Assembly (NCBI GenBank): GCA_028386065.3
Contig: JAKUCV010003555.1
Location: 40,402 to 104,401, forward strand
DNA length: 64,000 bases
Reading direction: 5' to 3'
DNA from: Turnera subulata
Lineage: Eukaryota > Streptophyta > Magnoliopsida > Malpighiales > Passifloraceae
Below the pieces are notes generated by a model. It did not search any database, had not been told where the DNA came from, and was given only the letters and a program-made list of their open reading frames with translations. Positions 20,962 through 31,922 of the stretch are shown piece after piece. The position numbers and the translations under genes are program-made. The first letter of the stretch is position 1. Each line of letters opens with the position of its first letter.

Positions 20962-23900
20962 GATGGCAAAGATGAGTGGGTACTTGATAGTGGATGTTCA
21001 CGCCATATGACGGGTGATCAATCAAAGTTCTCATCATTGAAAGGTAAAGGTAAAGGTAAAGTAACCTTTGGTGATAACTCTAAGGGTAAAATACTTGGTA
21101 TTGGTGATATTGGTTCTAATCCTACTATTGCGCATGTTCTTCTTGTTGATAACTTAAAGTTCAATCACTTGAGTATAAGTCAACTATGTGATAAGGGATA
21201 TAGAGTTACCTTTGAATCTACTAAATGCATGGTTACTAGATGTATTGATGATCACCTACTTTTTGTTGGGAAAAGAATTGGAAATCTTTACTCGATCAAT
21301 CTAAAAGAAGTTGCTAACAATGATATTAAGTGTTTTAGTGTAAAGATGAAAACACCTATTTTATGGCATAGAAGGCTTGGACATGTCAATTTGGAATTAA
21401 TATCAAAACTATCCAAGAAGGACCTTGTTAAGGGTCTACCAAAGCTCAAATTTGAAAAGTTGGAGTATGTAGAGCTTGTCAACTTGGAAAGCAAGTTAAA
21501 AGCTCCTTCAAAGCCAAAAATATGGTAACAACTTCTAGACCTCTTGAACTCTTGCATCTTGATCTTTTTGGTCCTATGAGGACAACTAGTCTTGGTGGTA
21601 TGGATTATGCTTTTGTTATTGTTGATGATCACACTAGATTTTCTTGGGTTATATTTCTTGCCAGTAAAGATCACGCTTTGTATGAGTTTGGATGCCTTGT
21701 TAGACGTTTACAAAATGAAAAAGGTTATAAGATTTCTAAAATTAGAAGTGACCATGGTGGTGAGTTTGATAATCTTTTGTTTGACCATTATTGTGAACAA
21801 TGTGGCATTGAACACACCTTTTCTACTCCTAGAACACCTCAACAAAATGGGGTTGTTGAGAGAAAAAATCGAACATTGCAAGAAATGGCACGCACTATGA
21901 TAAATGAAAATGATATACCTTCATACTTTTGGGCCGAAGCGGTTAATACCGCGTGTTATGTGCTAAATAGAGTTTCCTTAAGGCCTATCCTTAAGAAAAC
22001 ACCTTATGAACTATGGTATGGTAGAAAACCAAATATTGATTACTTTAAGACGTTTGGATCCAAATGCTACATTCTCAATACCAAGGACAATCTTGGTAAG
22101 TTTGATGCTAAGTCGGATGAAGGTATATTTCTTGGTTACTCTATCACTAGTAAAGCCTATCGTATGTATAACAAAAGGACTCTTCTTGTTGAAGAATCCA
22201 TGCATGTTGTATTTGACGAAATTGATTTAAATGGTGATAGAGATGATGATATAATAGATTTCACACATAGACCTTCACCAACAAATACAAGTGAATCCAA
22301 AAATGATGATGCTTCTTCCTCTCAAACCTTTGATGTACAAGAGAAGGAAAAGGAAACTATCGAAGGACAAGGTAATGTGGAAATTAAGGTACCAAGAGGA
22401 CATTCTCCTAGTGCAATTCTCGGGGATCCTACAAAAGGGGTAGTTACAAGATCATCATTACATAATTTAAATGGTCATATTGCATTCTTATCACAAGTTG
22501 AGCCTAAAAATATTAAAGATGCTATTAATGATGAAAGTTGGGTTATTGCTATGCAAGAGGAGTTAAATCAATTTGAGAGAAGTCAAGTTTGGAATCTTGT
22601 TCCTAGACCTAATGATCATCCCGTTATTGGTACTAAATGGGTCTTTAGGAATAAGTTGGATGAAAATGGCATTGTTGTAAGAAACAAAGCTAGGCTTGTT
22701 GCTCAAGGATATAATCAAGAAGAAGGTATTGATTTTGATGAAACATTTGCTCCGGTTGCTAGATTAGAATCTATTCGCATGCTTCTTGCATATGCATCTT
22801 ATAAAGCGTTTAAATTGTTTCAAATGGATGTCAAGAGTGCATTCTTAAACGGCTACATCATGGAGGAAGTGTATGTTGAGCAACCCCCCGGTTTTGAAAA
22901 TCATGAGTTTCCTCATCATGTGTTTAAACTCAAAAAGGCACTCTATGGTTTGAAACAAGCTCCAAGAGCTTGGTATGAAAGGCTAAGTAACTTCCTTGTT
23001 TCTAGTGGTTTTACAAGAGGAAAGGTTGATACAACTTTGTTTGTCAAATCTCATGTGCATGAATTACTCATTGTTCAAATATATGTGGATGATATTCTTT
23101 TTGGTGCTACTAATGAGCTTTTGTGTAAGGAATTTGAAAAGTCCATGCAAAATGAATTTGAGATGAGCTCCATGGGGGAGTTAACTTATTTCCTTGGATT
23201 TCAAGTAAAACAACTTGAAGGAGGTATTTTCATTAATCAAGCCAAGTATACAAAGGAGTTACTCAAAAGATTTGGGATGGATGGTGCTAAGATTAGCACA
23301 ACACCCATGAGCACTACCACTAAGCTTGACAAGGATGAAGAAGGTAAAGATGTTGATATCAAGCTATATAGAGGTATGATCGGAAGTTTGCTTTACCTAA
23401 CGGCTACTAGACCGGACATCATGTTTAGTGTTTGTCTATGTGCACGATTTCAAGCTTGTCCAAAAGAGTCTCATTTACGTGCTATTAAACGCATTTTTAA
23501 GTATCTTAAAGGGACTCCCAACCTTGGTCTTTGGTATCCCAAAGTGAGTTCATTTACTCTCACTAGTTATTCCGATGCGGATTTTGCCGGGAGTACCTTA
23601 GATAGAAAGAGTACTAGTGGTACATGTCAATTTCTTGGTCAAGCATTAGTCTCATGGTCTAGCAAAAAGCAAAATTCCGTAGCTACTTCTACTACCGAAG
23701 CGGAGTATATAGCTGCAGGTTCCTGTTGTGCTCAAGTTTTGTGGATGAAACATACTCTTGAAGACTATGGCTTGAAGTTTGAATCTATTCCTATTTACTG
23801 TGATAGTACTAGTGCCATCAATCTCACTAAGAATCCTATCCAGCATTCACGAACAAAGCATATAGAGATTAGACATCATTTTATTCGTGATCATGTGCAA

Positions 23901-24026
23901 AAGAAAGATATAACACTTGATTTTGTCAAGACCGATGGACAACTTGCAGATATCTTCACCAAGCCTTTGAAAAAAGATCAATTCACAAAAATAAGGCTGG
24001 ATTTGGGCATGTGCAACCCTCCTTGA
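20962..24026 (+). pseudogene. Sirevirus pol: protease, integrase, reverse transcriptase, RNase H (one frameshift)
   Basis: The protease begins near 20965 with WVLDSGCSRHMTG (DSG intact). Two TAG codons (20923 and 20959) lie between the gag zinc knuckle and the protease. The GAG-pre-integrase segment has ILWHRRLGHVN. A frameshift near 21463 breaks the frame before the main 834-codon frame (from 21522). In that frame the integrase triad is D14, D77 and E113 (DD35E), and RT has [11 protein letters not shown] and YVDDILFG (about 23087). RNase H has [21 protein letters not shown] and a C-terminal [10 protein letters not shown]. The stop is at 24024-24026. Apart from the frameshift and the boundary stops the domains look complete. 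Confidence 0.85.
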
Positions 24027-24218
24027 AGAACTCATATTATGAAGGCCAATTAGGCAAAATGATAGGGGGAACAAAGTAGAACTGAAGGCTAATCCAGAAT
24101 TTTGGCAACATGATCACAACATCGATGTTGAGTATCACAATATCGATGTTCAGGTAAGTTCTCTAAACCAATTAAATTTTGCTTTGATACATGCAGAATT
24201 AACACAAACACACAAGAT

Positions 24219-24224
24219 TTTATT
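24219..24224 (-). terminator. possible poly(A) signal of the antisense unit
   Basis: AATAAA on the minus strand, about 140 bases beyond the stop of the antisense frame. Confidence 0.35.
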
Positions 24225-24360
24225 GATTTTATACAATCACGCTTACAATCACACACATACGCTTACATTGTTTATATTACATTACAATCACACATACTAA
24301 TAAAATATATATATATATATATATAATAAAAAAAAAAAAAAACTTATCATAATCTAGCTC

Positions 24361-25044
24361 TTAACGATTTGGGACAGCAGTTACAGTGAAGCCATTAGGA
24401 GTATTAACTATATTAACCCTAATGCTATGATTCCAAGCAAACCACATTCCCCCCGAGTTGTTCTGGCCAGGAAGCTCGAACCGATGTGTTGGTGGAAAGC
24501 GAAGAGGAATAACTCCGTGGTTTCCGGTTTGCTGCCATTGAGTCTCGGTAAGCAGAACCATATTTGGTTTATATTGGTTCTTCAGGTCTCGTAGGATTCG
24601 AACAAAATCTTGGGAACGTGCTGTGATGCCCCTGCAGTTCCACACCAAAAGGCGAACCTTTGGCCAAGTGGGTGCTACTCCAGCTACTCGAGGAATGCTC
24701 TGAGCTGTCATTGTAATCTGGTAATAACTGCTCTCGTTCAAAGTCTGGTAGGATGGTTCCAACTGAAGCTCCTAAAACCTGTCAGAGATAAAGAACATGG
24801 TGGAATTAGCCGTACCGTAGTAGGAAGTTCGCAAGGATTGTTGATGTTCCAGGAAGATGGTCTCTTCCATAGGGGTGACAAAGAATCGGGACGAATAAAT
24901 CTCGTCTACGAAGACAAGACGAGGAATTCTTGCTAGTTCCTCTGGCAATGGCCCTTGTTGCTCATTTATGATGCTGAAAGCCAACCGGTTTCTCCTACCT
25001 ACGCTAGCACCCTCAACAAAAAAGACAGTGGAAGGGGAAGGCAT
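24361..25044 (-). pseudogene. antisense frame with LINE-type endonuclease (EEP) domain start
   Basis: A single minus-strand frame of about 228 codons from ATG 25042-25044 to the stop at 24361-24363, broken only by one TAG (24772-24774). The first part (MPSPSTVFFVEGASVG…) is unrecognised. The second part contains LLVWNCRGI, NMVLLTETQ and NNSGGMWFAWN, which match the first half of the endonuclease/exonuclease/phosphatase domain of plant LINE ORF2, including the motif Asn and the ET glutamate. The second half of that domain is missing. A TATA box lies 82 bases upstream. The unit is either a captured fragment or an antisense gene of this Sirevirus family. Confidence 0.5.
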
Positions 25045-25125
25045 TTTTGCTTTTGATATTTTTGCTAACTCTCTTTCTGAAATTGGATTATAAACTTTCT
25101 GTGTTTAATAAGCTCTAACGTATGT

Positions 25126-25135
25126 CTATTTATAG
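25126..25135 (-). promoter_or_regulatory. TATA box of the antisense unit
   Basis: CTATAAATAG on the minus strand, 82 bases upstream of the ATG at 25044. The spacing allows a leader of about 50 nt. Confidence 0.45.
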
Positions 25136-26231
25136 AAACATAATTGTATTGCTTCTTCTCTCAAAAGGTGACCCCTACAAATTTCTGAAGTGACCAGCAG
25201 TGTTCAGGAAGTGACCCCTACCTTTCCTTGGAGTATCATGAATAACGTTCAGAGGAAGGCCCCTCCACACCGCTTCGGTTTTCAAGAATCTCCTTTTTGA
25301 GACACTTGCAAATTCATTTATTGCTAACATCCAATTTCTCAGATAATCAAGCGTCTGCTTTGTTGAAAATCGTGGCCTAAACTGCATTATTGATTCATCA
25401 CGGAACTCACAGTCTAATTAGTTGGGCATCAGAGGCACCCAAAGTCCAACTGACAAGACATTTTCTCGAGCCCGGTGTACTTACGACAAGGAGATACCCT
25501 CTCATCCCGGGAGGATAGAAATCCAAGACAATAATTCTTGGGGGCAGAGGCCAACTTACTATCCTTAAATTTGTCACCCATGTTTCACCTTTCTAAAACT
25601 AGTGTATTATCTTTGCTAACTTGAGCACCCGAGGCTCGTCTAACTAAGTTTTGCAGGTACCCCTCACCAAGGCCAAAAGACAGGGGGAACCGGAAGAACC
25701 ACAAATTGGACAAAACATGTAAATCCCATACAACATCGATGTTTTGTATCGGAACATCGATGTTCAGTAAGTATTCTTTTCCTTCCATATTTTTCAACAT
25801 CAATGTTTCACACAACCGAGAGCACATAACATCGATGTCCTGAATAATGACATTGATGTCCTCTCTTTCCCAGTTTTTACAAGACTCGGATCCGAGAGCA
25901 AATAACATCGATGTTCAATTAATGGACATCAATGTTCAGGTTCTATTTTTCAAAAAAAATAAAGCCGTTAGACAATTCCAGAATAAACCCAACAGTACAC
26001 AACATCGATGTCACGAGCTGGAACATCGATGTTCAACTGCTGAAATTTAAAAAATATAGCCGTTACGCGGCTATTACTAGCCGTTACTAGCCGTTGTCTC
26101 CTGTATAAAATACATTATTCTTCACTTTTTCTTTCTCCATCTTTTCTTCTTCAACGTGAATTCAGCTCTTCTTTCCCTCTCCACACTCTTCATAATTTCC
26201 ACACTTTCTATCTACCTTTCTTTCTTTAATC

Positions 26232-27491
26232 ATGGGCAAGACTAAATCCCGTGCAAAGACACCCATACGACAACCAACTACGCGAGGAGGTCCTTCATCT
26301 TCTTCTCCCCGATTTCCTTTGAATGACCAATCAGCTGTTTGGTTCACCTCACGTGCACAACTCTCACTCTATCAATCACTCTTTCATACTCGTCAAATTT
26401 TTCCTCCCCGGTATCTTCCGGTCTCGTATCTGAGGGAAAAGAACTACACACAGCTTGAAGAGCACCTTCGAGCATCTGGATTGTGGGAATTCGTAACCAA
26501 CCGAAGCCATCAATATAGTGCCGATTTTACCAAAGCCTTCTACTCCACCCTCAATCGCGATGGTGACGTGTTAACAGCTCAGGTGAATGGAATTGCTATC
26601 TCTTTGACTCTCGAGCAATTCGGGGCAGTTTTCGGCTTACCATCTCAGGGTGAGGATATTGCCTCTTATGGCGGTCCTCATTTCATCACGACCACTGAAG
26701 CTCCTCTTTTGCAAGCGCTCGGTTTCACGGAGGTTGTCCGTACCGCCCATTCCAAAAGACCAACAATTCATTCTCTTCCTCCGGAGAATCGTGTTCTGTT
26801 TTATCTCATCACCCGGGTGATCAAGCCACGACCCAGAAATCATACCGTCCTATCTATTGAGGATGTGAAGATACTCCATGCCATTCTCCATCATGCTCCA
26901 ATTAATTGGGCACGTTCTGTGCTTATGCACATGACCGACTATCCGCCTCAATCCACCCATCATCCTCTGCCCTATCCCATCATGGTGTTGGACATTCTCC
27001 TACAGGCCGGCATTGATGCTCGGGAAGGTCCCCAAGTCTCTCATACAAAAACGTGGGCAATTAGTGATGACACCTTCCGAACTGGTAAATCCGAGCAAGC
27101 ACCCAGACTTCCACCGGGTGAGAGTTCCGCAACACCAGTTTGTCCCGAACCGGCTCCTCAAGCTTCTGTCATCACTCTTGAATCGATTGCAGCTTCTCTT
27201 ACCCATCTTCAAATGAGTGTTAATAGCATGGGACGGTCCATTGATCGCATTGACTTTGAAGTTCAACGCCAAGGGCATGCTCTTCGGTCCTCCTTTGATA
27301 GAGTCCACTCTCAACCTCCACCCTATCATACAACATTGCAGGGCTATGATTTCGGAGCTGAGGGAGATGATGATGATGAGCCATATGATCCTACTGTGGC
27401 CGGTGATCCTATGGACATGGACGCAGCGAATGAAGAAGAAGAAGTTGCTGCCGAAAATGAAGAAGATAACGATGATGATGATGGGCACTAA
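26232..27491 (+). CDS. Sirevirus ORF3, envelope-like / plant transposon protein domain
   Basis: Intact 419-codon frame placed where Sireviruses carry their envelope-like gene, between pol and the 3' LTR. Residues 1-30 are basic and Ser/Pro-rich. A central region (about 85-140) with FTKAFYSTLN and VNGIAISLTLEQFGAVFGLP resembles the 'putative plant transposon protein' domain of such ORFs. Residues about 315-350 (ITLESIAASLTHLQMSVNSM…) look helical and may form a coiled coil. The last 45 residues are strongly acidic (Asp/Glu runs). I see no signal peptide or membrane segment, so a true envelope role is not supported. Function unknown. Confidence 0.65.
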   Translation: MGKTKSRAKTPIRQPTTRGGPSSSSPRFPLNDQSAVWFTSRAQLSLYQSLFHTRQIFPPRYLPVSYLREKNYTQLEEHLRASGLWEFVTNRSHQYSADFTKAFYSTLNRDGDVLTAQVNGIAISLTLEQFGAVFGLPSQGEDIASYGGPHFITTTEAPLLQALGFTEVVRTAHSKRPTIHSLPPENRVLFYLITRVIKPRPRNHTVLSIEDVKILHAILHHAPINWARSVLMHMTDYPPQSTHHPLPYPIMVLDILLQAGIDAREGPQVSHTKTWAISDDTFRTGKSEQAPRLPPGESSATPVCPEPAPQASVITLESIAASLTHLQMSVNSMGRSIDRIDFEVQRQGHALRSSFDRVHSQPPPYHTTLQGYDFGAEGDDDDEPYDPTVAGDPMDMDAANEEEEVAAENEEDNDDDDGH

Positions 27492-27589
27492 CACCCATAT
27501 TTCTATTTTTTTATCTTATGTTATCTTTCATGTTCTTTCATTTGAATCAGAGCTTGTTTTTGTCTTTTCAATTTCTTTTTGCTAATGCC

Positions 27590-27604
27590 AAAAGGGGGAA
27601 AACA
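27590..27604 (+). other. upstream polypurine tract of the Sirevirus
   Basis: AAAAGGGGGAAAAC, about 125 bp before the LTR-proximal tract. Multiple PPTs are a known Sirevirus feature. Confidence 0.6.
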
Positions 27605-27714
27605 ATATGTATGTGCACGTGCACACCAAGTTCAAAAAGTTCAACTTAAATGGTATCATGGCTAAAACATAGGAGGAACTAATAAGCACATACTTTAACC
27701 TGTTTGTCATTATC

Positions 27715-27728
27715 AAAAAGGGGGAAAT
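27715..27728 (+). other. LTR-proximal polypurine tract of the Sirevirus
   Basis: AAAAAGGGGGAAAT directly before the 3' LTR start TGTTGAAAAT; the primer for plus-strand DNA synthesis. Confidence 0.85.
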
Positions 27729-29158
27729 TGTTGAAAATAATGTTTTGCTAACATCTCTTTATCTCATTCAGGTTTTGATAATGACAAATCAACCTTGTAT
27801 TAAGATGATCATTATTATCGAGCAAAAAGAAATAATCAAGAGCAAAGCCTTATGACATCAAGAGTTCAAGAAAGGATGTGACAAGATCAAGCAAGAAGAA
27901 AAAGAAGAGTTAGGAACTCAATTTTGTACAAGGTTAAACATTCAATGTCTCTAAGTTATTGGCTCAAACAAAATCATTTTTACTCATGCATCAATTTGAT
28001 TTTATTTCAATCATATTTATGTCTTCCGAGCCATGAACATCGATGTCCCAATTTTGAACATCGATGTCCTGCCGTGAAACCAAGCTTTCGAGAGTCCAAT
28101 ATTGGAACATCGATGTCCTGCACTAAAATAATTTTTCCAAAAGTAGGCAGTAGTTTATAACATCGATGTCCAATTTCTGAACATCGATGTCCTCATGACC
28201 GTTATGATTAAAAATTGCTTTGAAGAGTTTGAACATCGATGTCCTATTTCATAACATCGATGTCCTATTGAATCTGGTTTTAAGATTGTTTTAGGAATGT
28301 CCAAAACATCGATGTTCAGCTATGGAACATAGATGTTATTTCGTCTCGGGTCTTGGACAATGTCTTGTAGAACATCGATGTCCTTCTGGCCAACATCGAT
28401 GTTCTAGTGACCGTTAGCCCAATAATTCACATTCACTGGCTAGGACATCAATGTCCAGCTTTGCAACATCGATGTCCTTATGACCGTTGGGCCAATAATG
28501 CATACTCAAAGGCTAGAACATCGATGTCCTGATTTGAAACATCGATGTTCAGCCGACATGAGCAGATATACTTTTCACCTTTCCATGATTCTTTGTTTAA
28601 AGATGTTTTGAACTGATTTTCCAACGGTAATACATGTTTTTAACCTTATAAATAGAGCATGTAGGTCTCTGTTTTATGCATATATTGACTCTCTACAATT
28701 TCAAGCATTCATTGTTATACATACATATCATTTATGAGCCAATATCATTGAGAATTGAGAGTTGCCTTATAGAGCTTACTTTGTGTACTCATACCTACTC
28801 TTAAAGACAGTTTTTGTTTTGAGTGACTCAATTGTAATCACACACCTTGAGGGAGGATTATTCCCTTGTAGCGAATTCATAGGAAGAGGGTCTTCTTTCT
28901 GTGGGAAAAGTCTTGAAGTGTTGAATCTTCAAGCAGGAGTTGTAAACAGTTTGTTAAGCACCCGAAAGCTTAACGGTGATAGTGGAATCTTCGAGAGAGT
29001 CTCTCGGAGGACTGGATTAGCCACACGGGTTGTGTGTGTGAACCAGTATAAATCGGTTTGCCTTTCTCTCCTTTTAATTCCGCAATTATTATTGTTTAAA
29101 GTTTTAATGAGTTCTTAATCGCTAATTCACCCCCCCTCTTAGCTTATTTGGGCTTACA
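27729..29158 (+). repeat. Sirevirus 3' LTR
   Basis: 1430 bp, ending GGCTTACA. The same palindrome array lies at 28036-28549, with 13 exact ACATCGATGT copies and one copy mutated to ACATAGATGT near 28327. TATA at 28646-28655. Confidence 0.92.
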
Positions 29159-29163
29159 TAATA

Positions 29164-30177
29164 ATCATGGTATATTTTCAAGAGTTGAAAATTATCATTG
29201 TCGAATTACTATAAACATATAAATTAATTTTTTGCATTAGATGAATGCTTCTAAGGGTGCATGTTTGGCATGGTGAACTAGATATGGACTTAGTATACAA
29301 TATGATTATACATATGCATAATTTTATTGTTTTGGTACCTGCGTGTCCTGCCTTTTTATAAAATTCTCTCTCATTGTAAATCACCTCAAATGTAACTTGA
29401 GGCTTCTTCTTAATTATTATGTAATTAGATTACATAAGATATATTAGAAGGCGATCAAAGAAGTCCATGGAGATGATGCCAATACAAGTCCAAAGATGGA
29501 GATCAAGTAGATAGGATTTATTTGATTTCTTTGGGTTGTAAAATCATGCATATAGGACAAGTTCATATCTAGGTCACATTATTTTATTGAATGTGTATGA
29601 TGATGCATGTCCAATGTAAGCCAACCATGTATGATGAGACTTTAAAAATAAGAAATCCCTTAATGAAGATATTAAGACGAATAAGCCTTCCGTTAATATG
29701 GGGATAACCAGAGTTCGCTTTCGTTTTGGGTTGTTGGGCAAACCCAAGCCTAATACTATATTGGACATGTTAAAACCATATTAATGGGTTTGTCTTAACT
29801 AGTTTTCATAGCTTGTTGGGTAAACCCAAGGCTAATTAACTAGAGGCAAGATTGGGATATACATATGAGATATGTATGTTATCAAGAGTTGATAACCCAA
29901 TGAATTCAATAGTTACATAAGGTGTAATTGGTATGAGATGCCTACCATTAAAACTAAAATTGACTTGTTGAGTAAATCCAAGGTTTAATTTTAGTCAAGA
30001 TAGATATTGACTCACTAGGAAAACTATGCGCTTGTTTTCCCGAATTAATAGTAAGGGCCATTAGTTCGTAATAAGATAGTGGGAGTAAAATGCAATAATT
30101 TAAGACCTTATTATTTGCATTCATTTTTGCATGATCATACTCTAATATTTTGTGCTATACATTTTAGGTCATTGAAA
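29164..30177 (+). other. Copia-A leader, second part
   Basis: Non-coding sequence between the Sirevirus and the Copia-A gag. It contains four copies of a TTGGG(C/T)AAACCCAAG-like motif or its relatives (near 29731, 29816, 29972). No ORF of note. Confidence 0.55.
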
Positions 30178-31028
30178 ATGTCCAACGCTGAATTGACCCT
30201 CTGTAGCATACTTGATGCTAACAAATTGATTGGGTCAAACTTTACTGATTGGTTTAAGAATCTTAAAATTGTTTTAAGAGCAGAGAAAATTGGTTATGTG
30301 TTGGATGATCCAGTACCCCCTATGCCTGAAGATGATGTTCCCGCCTTGGAACAAATGGCTTATTTGAAGTATTCTGAAGATAGTGAGAAGGCAACATGCA
30401 TTATGCTTGCCTCTATGTCTTCAGAGCTCCAAAAGCAACATGAGGAAATGGATGCTTATGCGATAATCATCCATCTTAAGGAGTTGTTTCAGAAACAAAC
30501 TCGTACCAGGGTCGCTATGATATTTCAGGGTCGCTATGATATTTCGAAACATTTGTTTCGTTCTAAGATGGCTGAAGGTTCCTCTGTTGGGCCACATGCA
30601 CTTATGATGCATGGTTATATTCAAAGGCTTGCCACTTTGGGTTTTGTGATGGACAAAGAGTTAAGTGTAGACTTAATTCTGCAATCTCTACTTGATTCTT
30701 TTGCACAATTTGTGCTTAATTATCAAATGAATGGGATTACCACCACAATTCCTGAATCAATTAAAATGCTTAACACTGCTGAAGCGACCCTTAAGAAGGA
30801 TCAAATTGCGGTGATGGTTATTGAGTCTTCCAAAGGTAACAAAGGAAAGACTAAGAAGAATAACACCATCAAGGCAAAAGGAGGTATCAAGAAGAAAGGA
30901 AAGATTGTTGCCAAAGAGACTAAGCCCAAAGAGACTTACTTCCATTGTGAAAAGGATGGACATTAGAAAAGAAACTGCAAAGTCTACTTAAATTCTCTCA
31001 ATTCTAAGAAGTCAAAAGGAGTTTCTAC
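30178..31028 (+). pseudogene. Copia-A gag
   Basis: Starts at ATG 30178 (MSNAELTLCSILDANKLIG). Capsid motifs include NFTDWFKNLKIVLRAEK and MLASMSSELQKQHE. An 18 bp duplication (GTCGCTATGATATTTC twice, 30510-30546) adds residues. A Lys-rich linker leads to a zinc knuckle broken twice: Tyr for the first Cys, and TAG (30964-30966) where Trp follows His. Both fit G-to-A changes. The frame continues afterwards towards the protease. Confidence 0.75.
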
Positions 31029-31922
31029 TTCAGGTATCAATGTGATTGAAATCAATACTAATTGTACTGCTTTTAACCATTATTGGGTATTGGATACTGG
31101 ATGTGGTTATCATTTATATTCTGATTTACAGAATTTAAAAAGCAGTAGGAAGCTGAATAAAGGAGATGTGGACCTACGAGTTGCAAATGGAGCAAGAGTT
31201 GCTGCCTTAGCTGTAGGGACATTCAATATATTTGCCTTCTGGATTAGTATTAGAACTTAATAATTGTTATTGTGTTCCTTCTTTATCAAAGAATACTATT
31301 TCAATTTCTTGTCTTGTTGGACAAGATTTTAAAGTTTCCATTAGTAAAGACAATGGTTGTTCTTTATTAAAGAATAATATGTTTTATTGTTCTGGCACAA
31401 ATGTGAATGGAATTTATATTCTTGATTATTGATAAAGAAAGTTTCAAAATTGATAATAAGAGAGCGAAGAAAGAAAGTTTGAAATCCTCTTATTTATGGC
31501 ATTGTCGTCTCGGCCATATTAGTGAGAATCGCATGATTATGTTGCACAAGTCTAGTAACCTAGGATCATTTGATTATGAATCATATGATACATGTGAATC
31601 ATGCTTATCTTGAAAAATTACAAAGTTACCTTTTAGTGGTAAAGGTACTAGAGCATATGATGTATTGGAATTAATACATTCAGATATATGTGGACCAATG
31701 TCAACACATGCTAAAGGAGGACATCTCTATTTCATTACCTTTATCGATGACTATTCTCGATATGGTTATGTGTACTTGATGAAGTATAAATCTGAGGCCT
31801 TTGAAAAGTACAAAGAATTCAAGAATGAAGTGGAGAAGCAACTTGACAAAAGTATTAAAATACTTCGATCCGATCGAGGAGGTGAATACTTAAGTCAAGA
31901 ATTTCAAACTTATCTTAAAGAT
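31029..31922 (+). pseudogene. Copia-A protease and integrase, first part
   Basis: The protease reads WVLDTGCGYHLYSDLQNL (D-T-G kept). Frameshifts near 31240 and 31435 follow. The GAG-pre-integrase part has YLWHCRLGHISE. Integrase has ELIHSDICGPMS (first Asp) and ILRSDRGGEYLS (second Asp). The frame is cut at 31922 in QTYLKD by the Athila-type insertion and resumes at 39306. Confidence 0.8.

Larger units (their letters stand above)
24027..26231 (+). other. Sirevirus pol-to-ORF3 spacer with palindromes and an antisense unit
   Basis: 2.2 kb non-coding on the plus strand. It holds seven exact ACATCGATGT motifs (near 24120, 25734, 25755, 25830, 25905, 26001 and 26022) and about five one-base variants, most with CAAT or TGAT instead of CGAT. 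A minus-strand reading frame with its own TATA box lies at 24361-25135. A second minus frame of 70 codons (25175-25387) has no recognised function. Confidence 0.6.
17929..29158 (+). mobile_element. Sirevirus-type Ty1/copia element with envelope-like ORF
   Basis: 11.2 kb, two LTRs TGTTGAAAAT…GGCTTACA, perfect 5 bp target duplications TAATA (17924-17928 and 29159-29163), an iMet PBS, gag-pol, a ~3.7 kb region after pol with an extra ORF, and duplicated polypurine tracts. Long LTRs, a large 3' region with an envelope-like ORF, multiple PPTs and palindrome-rich LTRs are known Sirevirus traits. The two LTRs look almost identical by eye, so this is probably the youngest insertion here. Confidence 0.9.
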
